Shown in pieces: positions 1 through 7,779 of a stretch of DNA of 52,794 nucleotides; positions within the stretch are counted from its first letter, which is position 1; every line of letters begins with the position of its first letter. The stretch is from Nitrospira sp. SG-bin2 (GTDB taxonomy: Bacteria > Nitrospirota > Nitrospiria > Nitrospirales > Nitrospiraceae). The notes beneath the pieces were generated by a model, which was not told where the DNA came from, made no database searches, and saw only the letters and a list, made by a program, of their open reading frames with translations. The stretch spans positions 1 through 52,794 of the forward strand of contig LVWT01000001.1 in the NCBI GenBank assembly GCA_002083405.1, read 5' to 3'. The translations under genes were made by a program, and so were the position numbers.

Positions 1-275
1 TGACAAATTGACGCCGCGGGGGCTGTGCGGGCTGTGCTGCAGGGGCATGGTCGGGAGCTGCCATGGGATCCTCCGTGTAACGGCTAAACAAGTCAGGGAT
101 AAGTGAGAAAGAATTCTCTAGCATTTCGGCTTTTGTTCTGTCAACCGGGCGTGGGGGCTGACGGCAGTCAGACTGGACGGTAGGGCGAAAACCAACCAGG
201 CGAGGCAACTGAAAATTGGGGCGAAAGGGCCTTGCCTGTCTCACTCCCGATAGGGATGGCACTCCAGATCCACCA
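1..275. other. non-coding left edge
   Basis: No gene with recognisable family features was found between the window edge and the higBA promoter. Short open frames here have no credible ribosome binding site and overlap higB on either strand. The edge could cut a gene that lies to the left. Confidence 0.5.
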
Positions 276-304
276 TTGACAGATATCTCAATGCGAGATA
301 TCCT
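276..304 (+). promoter_or_regulatory. higBA promoter with operator palindrome in the spacer
   Basis: A consensus -35 (TTGACA, 276-281) is separated by exactly 17 bases from a -10-like TATCCT (299-304). The spacer and the -10 hold a perfect 8-bp inverted repeat, GATATCTC (282-289) and GAGATATC (295-302), with a 5-base centre. HigA-type antitoxins usually repress their own operon, so this is the likely operator. The expected transcription start falls at about 310-312, on the higB start codon. Confidence 0.75.
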
Positions 305-309
305 TACAC

Positions 310-597
310 GTGCATATTATCACGCGGAAGCGCCTCGACGACTTCGCACAAGCCCATCCGGACGCGCGAGTGTCGCTGCAGCACTGGTTCACGATTGTGC
401 GTAAGACCGACTATGCGTCCTTCGTCGACCTGCGGAAGACCTTTCCTTCGGCTGATCAGGTAGATCAGTTTACGGTCTTCAACATCGGGGGGAACAAATT
501 CCGGCTGATCGCAGCCATTCATTATAATCGGAAGAAGCTGTATATCCGGCACATCCTGACGCACGCAGAATACGACCGGAACACGTGGAGGACTTGA
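310..597 (+). CDS. higB: HigB-family mRNA interferase toxin
   Basis: This 95-residue protein matches the HigB toxin family (RelE-like fold, PF09907). It starts MHIITRKRLDDF, as family members do, and has the central VFNIGGNKFRLIAAIHY strand block and the C-terminal ILTHAEYD motif. Such toxins cut mRNA on the translating ribosome and are neutralised by HigA. The GTG at 310 is chosen because the N-terminus fits the family and no other start is available. It has no Shine-Dalgarno and lies where transcription should begin, which suggests a leaderless message. The antitoxin follows 3 bases later. The toxin-first order is typical of higBA. Confidence 0.9.
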   Translation: MHIITRKRLDDFAQAHPDARVSLQHWFTIVRKTDYASFVDLRKTFPSADQVDQFTVFNIGGNKFRLIAAIHYNRKKLYIRHILTHAEYDRNTWRT

Positions 598-600
598 TCC

Positions 601-1071
601 ATGCTCGCCAAATACATTCAGGACGCCAACACTGACTACCGCCGCATTCGGCAGCGGATTCCACTCGGCCCGTTACGGACGGCAGCCGACTATAACCGGG
701 CTGTGACCGTCCTCGATGAAATCCTGGACGAAATCGGTCAGCAAGACACCCACCCCCTGGCCGACCTCGCCGAGACACTTGGCCTCTTCATCGAAGCGTA
801 TGAGGACACCCATGTCCCCTACTCAGACTCTTCTACCTCCGAAATCCTCCGCACATTGATGGAAGAACATGCGCTCAAGCAATCGGACTTATCTGAGATC
901 GGCAGCCAAGGCGTCGTGTCGGAAATCCTCTCCGGCAAGCGAGACCTGAACGTCCGCCAAATCACCCAACTCGCCACCCGCTTTGGTGTCTCACCCGCGC
1001 TCTTCATGCCCGCTTCGAGGAAGCCCAGCAAACGTCCCTCGTCCCGAACACGCGTAGCCGGTCGGCGGTAA
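601..1071 (+). CDS. higA: HigA-family antitoxin, XRE helix-turn-helix
   Basis: This 156-residue protein directly follows higB and should be co-transcribed with it. The N-terminal half (about residues 1-75) is helical and carries HPLADLAETLGLFIEAYE, typical of the longer HigA antitoxins. A helix-turn-helix covers about residues 82-135 (LMEEHALKQSDLSEIG, then VVSEILSGKRDLNVRQI and LATRFGVSPALF). The tail is basic. It binds HigB and presumably the palindrome at 282-302 to repress the operon. The start at 601 lies 3 bases after the toxin stop, with the end of higB supplying a purine-rich ribosome binding region. Confidence 0.88.
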   Translation: MLAKYIQDANTDYRRIRQRIPLGPLRTAADYNRAVTVLDEILDEIGQQDTHPLADLAETLGLFIEAYEDTHVPYSDSSTSEILRTLMEEHALKQSDLSEIGSQGVVSEILSGKRDLNVRQITQLATRFGVSPALFMPASRKPSKRPSSRTRVAGRR

Positions 1072-1090
1072 CCCAGACGGAGAGGGGGTC

Positions 1091-1139
1091 AGGAACCATT
1101 TGTCGAACGACCCGCAGGGCGCTCTGCGCAAATGGTTCC
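1091..1139 (+). repeat. nested hairpin at the IS left end
   Basis: GGAACCATTTG (1092-1102) pairs perfectly with CAAATGGTTCC (1129-1139). Inside, CGCAG (1113-1117) pairs with CTGCG (1124-1128). The result is two stacked stems with a 10-base one-sided bulge and a 6-base loop. A further CCGGA/TCCGG hairpin lies near 1190-1205, before the transposase start. It could be a transposase recognition end or part of a guide RNA. Confidence 0.6.
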
Positions 1140-1232
1140 CGATAATCATCTCGAAGGCTCCTCGCGTGGAGTATAGAGTAGTCGCCGGACGTGATCCGGT
1201 AGCGCTCATCCACCTGAACCGAGGAGGTTGCG

Positions 1233-2249
1233 ATGATATGTTATGCGGGGATTGATCTTCATGCCACGAATAGTGTGCTGGTTGTGATCGATGAAGCGGA
1301 TCGAGTGCTATATCAGAAACGCCTGCGTAATGATCTGCCGCTCATCCTGGCTGCGCTGGAGCCGTATCGGACTCCGGTGCAGGGCGTGGTCGTTGAATCC
1401 ACCTATAATTGGTACTGGTTGGTCGATGGGTTGATGGACGCGGGCTACCGGGTGCATTTGGCCCACGCGCCCGCGCTGCCGCAATACAGTGGACTCAAGC
1501 ACGCCGACGATCAGCATGATGCCCAGTGGTTGGCGCATCTGCTCCGCCTGGGGCTGCTTCCCACCGGCTACATTTATCCGAAAGCGGCACGCGCCGTCCG
1601 CGATCTGCTTCGCAAACGGAGTCAACTCGTCCGTCACAAAACCATGGTGGTCCTCAGCGTGCAAAGCCTCCTCACGCGCTTGACCGGGACACGGCTCTCC
1701 CTTCCCCGGCTCCGACAGCTCACACCGGAGGGAGTCCGGGCGCTCGTCCCGTTTCCCGAACAGGTCCAGGCGGTCGAGAGTTCCCTGACGGTGGTGCAGT
1801 GTCTGGAGCAAGAGATTCATACGATCGAGGGCACGGTCCGGGAAGCGGGGCGGACCCAGCCGGGCTATGCGCTACTCCAGACGGTCCCCGGCATCGGGCC
1901 GATCTTGGCGGGCACGATCCTCCTGGAAGCGGGTGACCTGCAGCGGTTTGCGACGGTCGGGCACTTCGCCTCCTACTGTCGGTGTGTGGGCAGCGAGCAT
2001 GTCAGCAATGGCAAACGCAAAGGGGCCGGGAACACGAAGAACGGCAACAAGTATTTAAGCTGGGCCTTCATTGAAGCCGCCCACTTCGCCATTCGCTATG
2101 AGGCCGTGATCCGGGATTATTATCAGCGCAAACAGGCGCGGACGCATCCGTTGGTCGCGCTGAAGGCCGTGGCGCATAAACTGGCGCGAGCCTGCTATCA
2201 CATGTTGCGCGCGCAGGTGCCGTTCGATATGTCCCGCGCCTTCGGCTGA
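1233..2249 (+). CDS. IS110-family DEDD transposase (recombinase)
   Basis: The 338-residue length is normal for the family. The N-terminal RuvC-like domain (DEDD_Tnp_IS110) shows D8 in GIDLHA, E55 in VVVEST and the D92/D96 pair in HADDQHDA. The C-terminal Transposase_20 domain starts near residue 205 with TVPGIGPILAGTIL. It contains CVGSEHVSNGKRKG, where S254 or S258 is the probable nucleophile, followed by GNKYLSWAFIEAA. These enzymes recombine circular element DNA into a target chosen by a structured element-encoded RNA. The start at 1233 has GAGGAGGTTGCG just upstream, a strong ribosome binding site. The reading frame is intact, so the element may be active. Confidence 0.93.
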   Translation: MICYAGIDLHATNSVLVVIDEADRVLYQKRLRNDLPLILAALEPYRTPVQGVVVESTYNWYWLVDGLMDAGYRVHLAHAPALPQYSGLKHADDQHDAQWLAHLLRLGLLPTGYIYPKAARAVRDLLRKRSQLVRHKTMVVLSVQSLLTRLTGTRLSLPRLRQLTPEGVRALVPFPEQVQAVESSLTVVQCLEQEIHTIEGTVREAGRTQPGYALLQTVPGIGPILAGTILLEAGDLQRFATVGHFASYCRCVGSEHVSNGKRKGAGNTKNGNKYLSWAFIEAAHFAIRYEAVIRDYYQRKQARTHPLVALKAVAHKLARACYHMLRAQVPFDMSRAFG

Positions 2250-2259
2250 TCGTGACGAG

Positions 2260-2530
2260 GTCAGGGGTGGAGCTGGGAGCTCGCAAAAGGGGTTGGGGCG
2301 CGACCCCGCACTCCCGATTAGCCCCAGTCTCTACCCCGTTCTCTCCCGCGCCACGGGCGTGGGTGACTGAGACGCCTCGGTCGTGAGCCAGAACGGGGTT
2401 GGCGCCAGCACGCTGGCAGCCCGACATCCTGTGCGTGCATATGGTGGACACGACCGGGAACCGACGGTTGTCTGGAGCACGACGTGCCAGGGGCCGGAGC
2501 GGATCCTCCGAGAGGCTCGCTCCGAGGCCT
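2260..2530 (+). ncRNA. candidate IS guide RNA (bridge/seek RNA) region
   Basis: The non-coding right end of the IS folds strongly. ACCCCGTTCT (2333-2342) pairs perfectly with AGAACGGGGT (2390-2399), enclosing two hairpins: CCCGCGCC-ACG-GGCGTGGG and GACTGAG-ACGC-CTCGGTC (one G-U). Together they make a compact three-way junction. Next come GCCAG-CACG-CTGGC (2404-2417) and a long hairpin with GGAGCG (2496-2501) pairing CGCTCC (2518-2523). Upstream, GGGGT/ACCCC pairs within 2288-2306. IS1111-group elements encode their guide RNA just 3' of the transposase, so the position fits. RNA ends and guide loops cannot be set by eye. Confidence 0.45.
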
Positions 2531-2878
2531 TGATCCTGATGGGTGACTGGTGCGGCTCAGATCGGAGCTGATACCACTGACGACGACAACCGGGATGCGA
2601 CGACGTCACACGACTGGCCCGGCGAGGGACAACGGGATCTGAACACGGGCCCCGTTCGGAGAAGACGGAGGGCACGATGGCCTGTGCCCACTTGACCGGA
2701 GCCTTCGAGATGGGTGACCCCTTTTCAGCCCCGCTTACTTCATACAATGGCTCCTGGCACCATTTACATCCCCGCCTCAACTCCAACCCGAGCGTTCAAC
2801 ATAAATCCGAGCGCACTCACAACTTTGTCTACTCAACTGGGAATATAGAGTCGTGTGTACTATCTTTTGCTAAGTGAG
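2531..2878. other. non-coding stretch, end of IS and junction
   Basis: No gene is supported here. Composition changes from GC-rich IS sequence to AT-rich sequence after about 2765. That supports a junction between the IS and the island operon close to the candidate right subterminal repeat. Confidence 0.5.
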
Positions 2879-2884
2879 TATAAT
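2879..2884 (+). promoter_or_regulatory. -10 box of the island operon
   Basis: A perfect TATAAT sits in AT-rich DNA 62 bases before the HIT gene start. The -35 region is weak (near 2856, TGTACT). An open frame runs through this site from 2874, but the promoter and the good ribosome binding site downstream favour a start at 2946. Confidence 0.5.
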
Positions 2885-2945
2885 CATTAAAATATTCCTG
2901 GCTGAATTCTTGATCGATCAGTCGCCAGGATGGGAGGGTTGGAAA

Positions 2946-3605
2946 ATGAAACGCTGCAAGATTTGTACGGAACTTGGGGCAGGCGATTCTGCCAATATTT
3001 GGAATAAGCCACTATTCGAATCACCAAATTTTGTGGCACTTCCTTCGCTTGGCTCGCTTGTCGAAGGATGGCTTCTTCTTGTTTCCAAAACCCATTTGAT
3101 CTCATACGGCGCGATGCCAGACGCGCAGATAGAAGAAATGAACGAATTTAAAGATTTCCTATGCTCCATACTAAAGCAATGCTATGGCCCAGTCACAGCT
3201 TTCGAACATGGCCCAAGCATGGCAAGCAGAAGTGTGGGTTGCGGAGTTGATCATGCGCACCTCCACCTTGTTCCTCTAGCTTTCGATCTTGAGGCCGAAG
3301 TTTCACCATTTCTTCCTGCCAATTCAAGATGGATAGAAGCTGGGATTAAAGAATGCCAAGACGCCCACGGACGAGGTGAAGATTATTTATATCTCGAACA
3401 GCCAATTGGGATTGGTCGAATTGTGACTCACGACGCACTAGGGAGCCAGCTCTTTCGCCGTGCCATAGCAATGCGAATTGGTGTACGTGATCAATACAAC
3501 TGGCGAGAGTATGAACACTTACCTACCGTAATGGCCACCATCCTTAGCCTCCGCGATCGGACAGCAATCGGGGCTTCTAGCCTTCAACCCGAATTCGTAG
3601 CATAA
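2946..3605 (+). CDS. HIT-family nucleotide hydrolase/transferase, island gene 1
   Basis: The 219-residue protein starts MKRCKICTEL, a likely N-terminal zinc-knuckle half as in many HIT proteins. It has the histidine triad at residues 103-107 (VDHAHLHLVPL). HIT enzymes cleave or transfer nucleotidyl groups from nucleotide conjugates or dinucleotides. About 110 residues follow the triad, longer than a minimal HIT protein, and have no domain I recognise. The start at 2946 is preceded by GGGAGG at a good distance. The stop abuts the next start with no gap. Base composition is lower in GC than the flanking chromosome. As gene 1 of a four-gene operon it may process a nucleotide product of the other enzymes; that is inference. 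Confidence 0.82.
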   Translation: MKRCKICTELGAGDSANIWNKPLFESPNFVALPSLGSLVEGWLLLVSKTHLISYGAMPDAQIEEMNEFKDFLCSILKQCYGPVTAFEHGPSMASRSVGCGVDHAHLHLVPLAFDLEAEVSPFLPANSRWIEAGIKECQDAHGRGEDYLYLEQPIGIGRIVTHDALGSQLFRRAIAMRIGVRDQYNWREYEHLPTVMATILSLRDRTAIGASSLQPEFVA

Positions 3606-4190
3606 ATGAGCTTAGGAACTACTGAATTCGCACCTGCGGACCCCCATGACGGGCGTAAGCCACTTGAGTGGCAGTCTAGGTATACAGATCCTGTAGCTCG
3701 TCGATGGATTCTGATTGAGACCATCTATTTGACATCCCTCCTTTTTGCCATGCCAACGCTGATGCTAGTGTTGTGGCTGGACTACCCCCAACATTGGTTA
3801 GGGTTATCCGACCAAAAATATCGAACATTGTTTCTGTACGGACTTGCGTGGATAGGTGGCACCTTAGGGGGAACGCTTTTCGACATCAAATGGCTTTACC
3901 ACTCGGTTGCAAGGCAGATATGGCACATGGATCGACGCTTGTGGCGATTTTTCACGCCCCATATATCTGGCGGATTAGCTTTCACCGTGATCACATTGAT
4001 TTCCTCCGGGTTACTACGAGTGTTTGACCAGCACGCCCTCGAGTCCCCCTCACTAATACTCGGCATGACGTTTCTCGTCGGATACTTCTCCGATAGCACA
4101 GTTGCCAAACTGGCGGAAATAGCCGATACAATTTTTGGAACTACCCGCTCTTCAAAGAAACAAGACGAGCAACCGGACGCACCCAAATGA
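3606..4190 (+). CDS. four-helix membrane protein, island gene 2
   Basis: This 194-residue protein belongs to no family I recognise. Hydrophobic segments lie at about residues 34-57, 74-93, 118-138 and 151-169. The tail is charged and hydrophilic (RSSKKQDEQ) and there is no signal peptide. It starts on the base after the HIT stop and overlaps the methylase start by 4 bases (ATGA), so translation is probably coupled on both sides. In defence operons such small polytopic proteins are often membrane effectors, but nothing in the sequence proves that role here. Confidence 0.75.
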   Translation: MSLGTTEFAPADPHDGRKPLEWQSRYTDPVARRWILIETIYLTSLLFAMPTLMLVLWLDYPQHWLGLSDQKYRTLFLYGLAWIGGTLGGTLFDIKWLYHSVARQIWHMDRRLWRFFTPHISGGLAFTVITLISSGLLRVFDQHALESPSLILGMTFLVGYFSDSTVAKLAEIADTIFGTTRSSKKQDEQPDAPK

Positions 4191-5017
4191 GAGACGCCTC
4201 TCCTCTCCGATATCCGGGCGGAAAATGGCGAATATCCCCGCTCTTCGAGCGAATCATTCAGCTCAACAGAATGAAAGGTTGCGATTATTTCGAGCCGTAT
4301 GCTGGCGGTGCCAGCCTCGCATTGAGCCTTCTGTTCGCGAACTATGTTTCTGAGATCCATCTCAATGACCTAGATCCTGGCGTCCATGCATTCTGGCATG
4401 TTGCCCTGAAACGAAATAAGGACTTGAGGGAACTTATCGAGTCAACAGTGGTCACTCGCGAGGAGTGGATTCGGCAAAAGACAATATTCAAGCAAGGTCT
4501 TGAAGCGGGCCTACTTGCCTTAGGTTTCGCGACGTTCTTCTTGAACCGTACAAATCATTCAGGAATTCTGAACGGAGGGATGATAGGGGGAAAGGCACAG
4601 GATGGAATATGGAAGCTGGATGCCCGCTTTAATAAATCAGAATTGCTGAAGCGGATCTTACGGATTAATTCTTACAAGAGCCGGATCCACATCTCGAAAC
4701 TCGACGCCATCGATTTTCTGCGCGAGAAAGCCCCTCACCCTAATAGTCTCGTCTACCTAGACCCACCCTATTACAATGCAGGGGCGAGATTATATCTCAA
4801 TGCCTACATGCCTGACGATCATGCTGCTGTACGTAACTCTGTGAAGCGATTGGACGCTCCGTGGATAGTTTCATACGACGATGTTTCCGAAATTAGAAAA
4901 CTGTACAAGCCCGTGCGGTCTCGACGGGTAAGACTACTGCATACGGCTCAATATTTGAAACTTGGCGAGGAAGTTCTGTTTTTCTCATCGCAATTAAAAA
5001 TTCCAAACTTCCACTAG
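4187..5017 (+). CDS. Dam-type (D12 class) DNA adenine-N6 methyltransferase, island gene 3
   Basis: The 276 residues match the D12/Dam family. The N-terminal motif X is LRYPGGK (7-13), the AdoMet-binding motif I is FEPYAGGAS (from 35), FFLNRTNHSGILNGG follows in the middle, and catalytic DPPYY is at 192-196. These enzymes methylate adenine in short sites, GATC for Dam itself; the target here cannot be read from sequence. The ATG overlaps the stop of gene 2 and the next gene starts 11 bases after its stop. No restriction endonuclease is encoded beside it, so it could mark self DNA for a different kind of effector, or be an orphan regulator. Confidence 0.92.
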   Translation: MRDASPLRYPGGKWRISPLFERIIQLNRMKGCDYFEPYAGGASLALSLLFANYVSEIHLNDLDPGVHAFWHVALKRNKDLRELIESTVVTREEWIRQKTIFKQGLEAGLLALGFATFFLNRTNHSGILNGGMIGGKAQDGIWKLDARFNKSELLKRILRINSYKSRIHISKLDAIDFLREKAPHPNSLVYLDPPYYNAGARLYLNAYMPDDHAAVRNSVKRLDAPWIVSYDDVSEIRKLYKPVRSRRVRLLHTAQYLKLGEEVLFFSSQLKIPNFH

Positions 5018-5028
5018 GCTCATCGCTC

Positions 5029-7677
5029 ATGGCCAAACAACGTCAGGCAGTGCAAGCAGCCAAAGGTGGTCCTAAGCGCACACGAGTTGCACAATCCCCG
5101 TTCTTGCCACGTCGACCTATACTTACAATCACGAACGTAGGCCCAAGGGAGATTCCGCCTGACCAGGTTTCTTCAAATGAGGTTGGCTGGAAAGCTCGAG
5201 GACTGAGCGCTCTACCAGCTGAGTGGGCGCCTCCATTTTTCGTAGTCTCAGACCAATGTTTCGAGCGGCAGATTCCTCTTGAGGAGATAAACGCTTGGGC
5301 TTCTGACTCTCAAGCTCAGCTCGCACTCGGCACACCTCTGATGATTCGTTCGAGTGGAACCGCTGAAACGATGCGTGATCGGGGCAGCCTTGATTCTGCA
5401 TTATGTAGATCATCAGACATTGCAGCATCAATTGAGCAACTGCGAAAAAAGATTCACGGCTCATCTCACGCTCAAGTTCATTGGATCATTCAGCAGGCTA
5501 TAGTCCCACAGCGAAAAGGCCATCTGTCAAACGAGAGGCACGTTAGTCGGGAACCTCGCGACTGGGCTGTCGAGTTTGAGCCGACAGAAAAAAGCCAAGG
5601 ATTCGCTACCACCTTCGGAATTCGAGCGTGGCGAGAAGGCCGGTCTCCAGCGTCGCTAGATTTAAGCTGTGCGTCAGAGACAGAGATCACTTTTCGGTTA
5701 AGACAAGTCGCGAAGTGGTCACTCCAATTGTCGACGCGAATCCATTATGAGTGGGTCTGGGATGGGGAAAAACTATGGGTCGTTCAGGCCGATGCAGCCG
5801 AGTCCTGCGACGGGATAGACCCAACCTCTGTTTGGCCTACCAAAATCCAGACGGCTTCGATTCCGGAATTACGAGTTTTTCGTATGGCTGAAGCCGACGA
5901 TTACACGCGGTACGGAAAGCTTCGCAACGCGGCACTTTACAAGCGTTTCGGATATGACATGCCTCCATTTTTTCTTATCGATGATCATTCGGCTATTACC
6001 AATCTCCTCTCAGGAATAATTTCTTCAGAAATAGATCAAGATCTTAATGAGCTGATACAGTGCCCCCTAATTATCCGAACCGACGGCAAAAACATTCCGC
6101 CAGAAAAGCGCGAAATGTTGCCGCGCAGTGATCCGCTTGCAACGCTACAAGAAGCTAAGCAATGGGCCTTAAATGACTTTAGGGCCGAGATTAAAAAACT
6201 TGAACTTGAGGGGCACGAGCTATGCCTGATTGGCCACCATTTCATTCCATCAATAGCCTCAGCATGGGCGCGAGCTGAGCCGGGAGGGCGAATTGTTCGA
6301 ATCGAGTCGCTCTGGGGAATCCCCGAAGGACTCTATTGGTACTCACATGATACTTTTGAGGTGGATACTCTAGCTGTTGAGCTCAAACCATTACAAACCT
6401 TCGCTGAGCTTCACTTCGGAGTGTTAGACCGATTACGCTATAAAAGAACGTTTGTTACTGCAAACGCAAATGGCAAATGGGTACCGACGCCTGTTCCGGC
6501 TCCACACGACTGGCGTCCTAGCATAAAGATGAAAGAATGGCTTTTTGAGATTGCGCATACCACACGACGGGTGGCCGAAGAAAAGCATGAACCTATGGCC
6601 GTGATGTGGTTCGTCGATAACCACCCAAAGGCCACTCGACACAGAGTCTTGCCGTGGTATCACTGTAAGTCCGATTTAATTGGCACTCCTAGAGCAGCAC
6701 CTCGCCGAAAAATCACCACGGCAAATGACTTCCACATCAAGAACGATACCGATTGGCACAAGCTGCAACAAAAGCTGCAATCCGACACGCGAATCGAGCG
6801 AGTCGTAGTGGAACCGGTTGATGCTGCGCTCATTCGAAATCAGACCTTTGCCAAGGAATTGGCCAAACTCGCCGCAAATCATAAGTTCGTCATCGTATTA
6901 TCCGGAGGCATACTCTCCCACGCATATTACCTCCTCACTAAGGGTGGCGCTCAGGTTGAATGCATTGACCTTTTTGGAATCGAAGAGGATCGCGTTGACT
7001 ATAACAAGATCGTTCGAGACAAGATCCCTGAAATCATAGCTAAACGCGGAGAGCAATCTGAAATCCTAAACCTGCAAGGTGAGGCTCTGATAACAGCGTT
7101 AAAGCAAAAGTTGGTAGAGGAAGCCTTCGAGGCTTTAGATGCAAAGTCTGGAGACGACTTAGTCGGCGAGCTTGCCGATGTGAGCGAGGTCATTGACGCA
7201 TTGTGCTCTTCACTAAAAATTTCGGACACTAATTTGACCGCGGTCAAAAAAGAGAAACACAGGAAAAGAGGTGGGTTCGAAAAAGGCATCATGTTAGCGA
7301 GAACGACCTCGCCCCATTCGATCCATCGATCTGTATCAAGCCTTCCGGAAGCTAGATTGCAATTTGAAGCAGAAGAGCCGTCAGCGCAAGTGATCACGCA
7401 TTCGGCTGATCTTCCCGCAGCGACACTGTACAAGCGGCCAGATCTTCGCCAGGTGGAACAGCAACTCGAAAAATTGTTTTCGTTCGCGACCGAAACTAAT
7501 AAGCTCGAAAACCTAAAGGAGACGCTTGAGTTCGCTCTACCAATCAGCCCGTCTGATGAGCGACAGTTTGCCCTAACAATCGAATTACGGCGATCGGGAA
7601 GTACTCTACGAGGGAATATTCGTGTGAGGCTATTACCATCCCAGCTTCCTCTCAAATTCTCCGATGAATCGAACTGA
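5029..7677 (+). CDS. multidomain protein: two PPDK/PEP-synthase-like domains plus MazG-like domain, island gene 4
   Basis: The 882-residue protein has a basic N-terminus (1-30). A first PEP-synthase/PPDK N-domain-like unit follows, with VGWKARGL (about 52), PPFFVVSD (69) and MIRSSGTAETMRDRG (105-119). A second, diverged unit has MPPFFLIDD (about 310), PLIIRTDG (346) and RIVRIESLWGIPEGL (about 422). A MazG-like pyrophosphohydrolase domain starts with DYNKIVRDKIPEII (657) and has the metal-binding pattern KLVEEAFEAL (694) then GELADVSEVIDAL (713). The last 120 residues are unassigned. PPDK-type domains bind ATP and transfer its phosphates; MazG-type domains hydrolyse NTPs to NMP and PPi. The swivelling phosphohistidine and PEP-barrel domains of true PPDK are absent, so this is not a metabolic PEP synthase. 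Confidence 0.78.
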   Translation: MAKQRQAVQAAKGGPKRTRVAQSPFLPRRPILTITNVGPREIPPDQVSSNEVGWKARGLSALPAEWAPPFFVVSDQCFERQIPLEEINAWASDSQAQLALGTPLMIRSSGTAETMRDRGSLDSALCRSSDIAASIEQLRKKIHGSSHAQVHWIIQQAIVPQRKGHLSNERHVSREPRDWAVEFEPTEKSQGFATTFGIRAWREGRSPASLDLSCASETEITFRLRQVAKWSLQLSTRIHYEWVWDGEKLWVVQADAAESCDGIDPTSVWPTKIQTASIPELRVFRMAEADDYTRYGKLRNAALYKRFGYDMPPFFLIDDHSAITNLLSGIISSEIDQDLNELIQCPLIIRTDGKNIPPEKREMLPRSDPLATLQEAKQWALNDFRAEIKKLELEGHELCLIGHHFIPSIASAWARAEPGGRIVRIESLWGIPEGLYWYSHDTFEVDTLAVELKPLQTFAELHFGVLDRLRYKRTFVTANANGKWVPTPVPAPHDWRPSIKMKEWLFEIAHTTRRVAEEKHEPMAVMWFVDNHPKATRHRVLPWYHCKSDLIGTPRAAPRRKITTANDFHIKNDTDWHKLQQKLQSDTRIERVVVEPVDAALIRNQTFAKELAKLAANHKFVIVLSGGILSHAYYLLTKGGAQVECIDLFGIEEDRVDYNKIVRDKIPEIIAKRGEQSEILNLQGEALITALKQKLVEEAFEALDAKSGDDLVGELADVSEVIDALCSSLKISDTNLTAVKKEKHRKRGGFEKGIMLARTTSPHSIHRSVSSLPEARLQFEAEEPSAQVITHSADLPAATLYKRPDLRQVEQQLEKLFSFATETNKLENLKETLEFALPISPSDERQFALTIELRRSGSTLRGNIRVRLLPSQLPLKFSDESN

Positions 7678-7779
7678 CTCAGTATTTTCTCTATTCTCTT
7701 CTGCGATCAAGATAGGGACATTCTAAATTTTGAATACTCTGGCAGAACCTGAAACCACATCGCGTCACGGATACAGCCC

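Larger units (their letters stand above)
1085..2765 (+). mobile_element. IS110-family (IS1111-type) insertion sequence
   Basis: One DEDD transposase gene is flanked by about 150 bases on the left and about 500 structured bases on the right. Candidate subterminal inverted repeats are AGGAACCATTTGT (1091-1103) and ACAATGGCTCCT (2744-2755), which pair with one substitution and one gap. IS1111-group elements carry short subterminal inverted repeats and a long right non-coding end that encodes the guide RNA. The ends given are estimates, since IS110 elements leave no clear target duplication. The element separates higBA from the lower-GC operon at 2946-7677. Confidence 0.6.

Noticed and set aside
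2331..2786. 151-residue minus-strand open frame in the IS right end
   Set aside because: No ribosome binding site or family features; the region folds as RNA instead.
2874..2945. N-terminal extension of the HIT gene
   Set aside because: It would begin upstream of the TATAAT promoter, while 2946 has a good ribosome binding site.
4187..5017. restriction-modification system
   Set aside because: No endonuclease gene is adjacent; only the methylase is supported.
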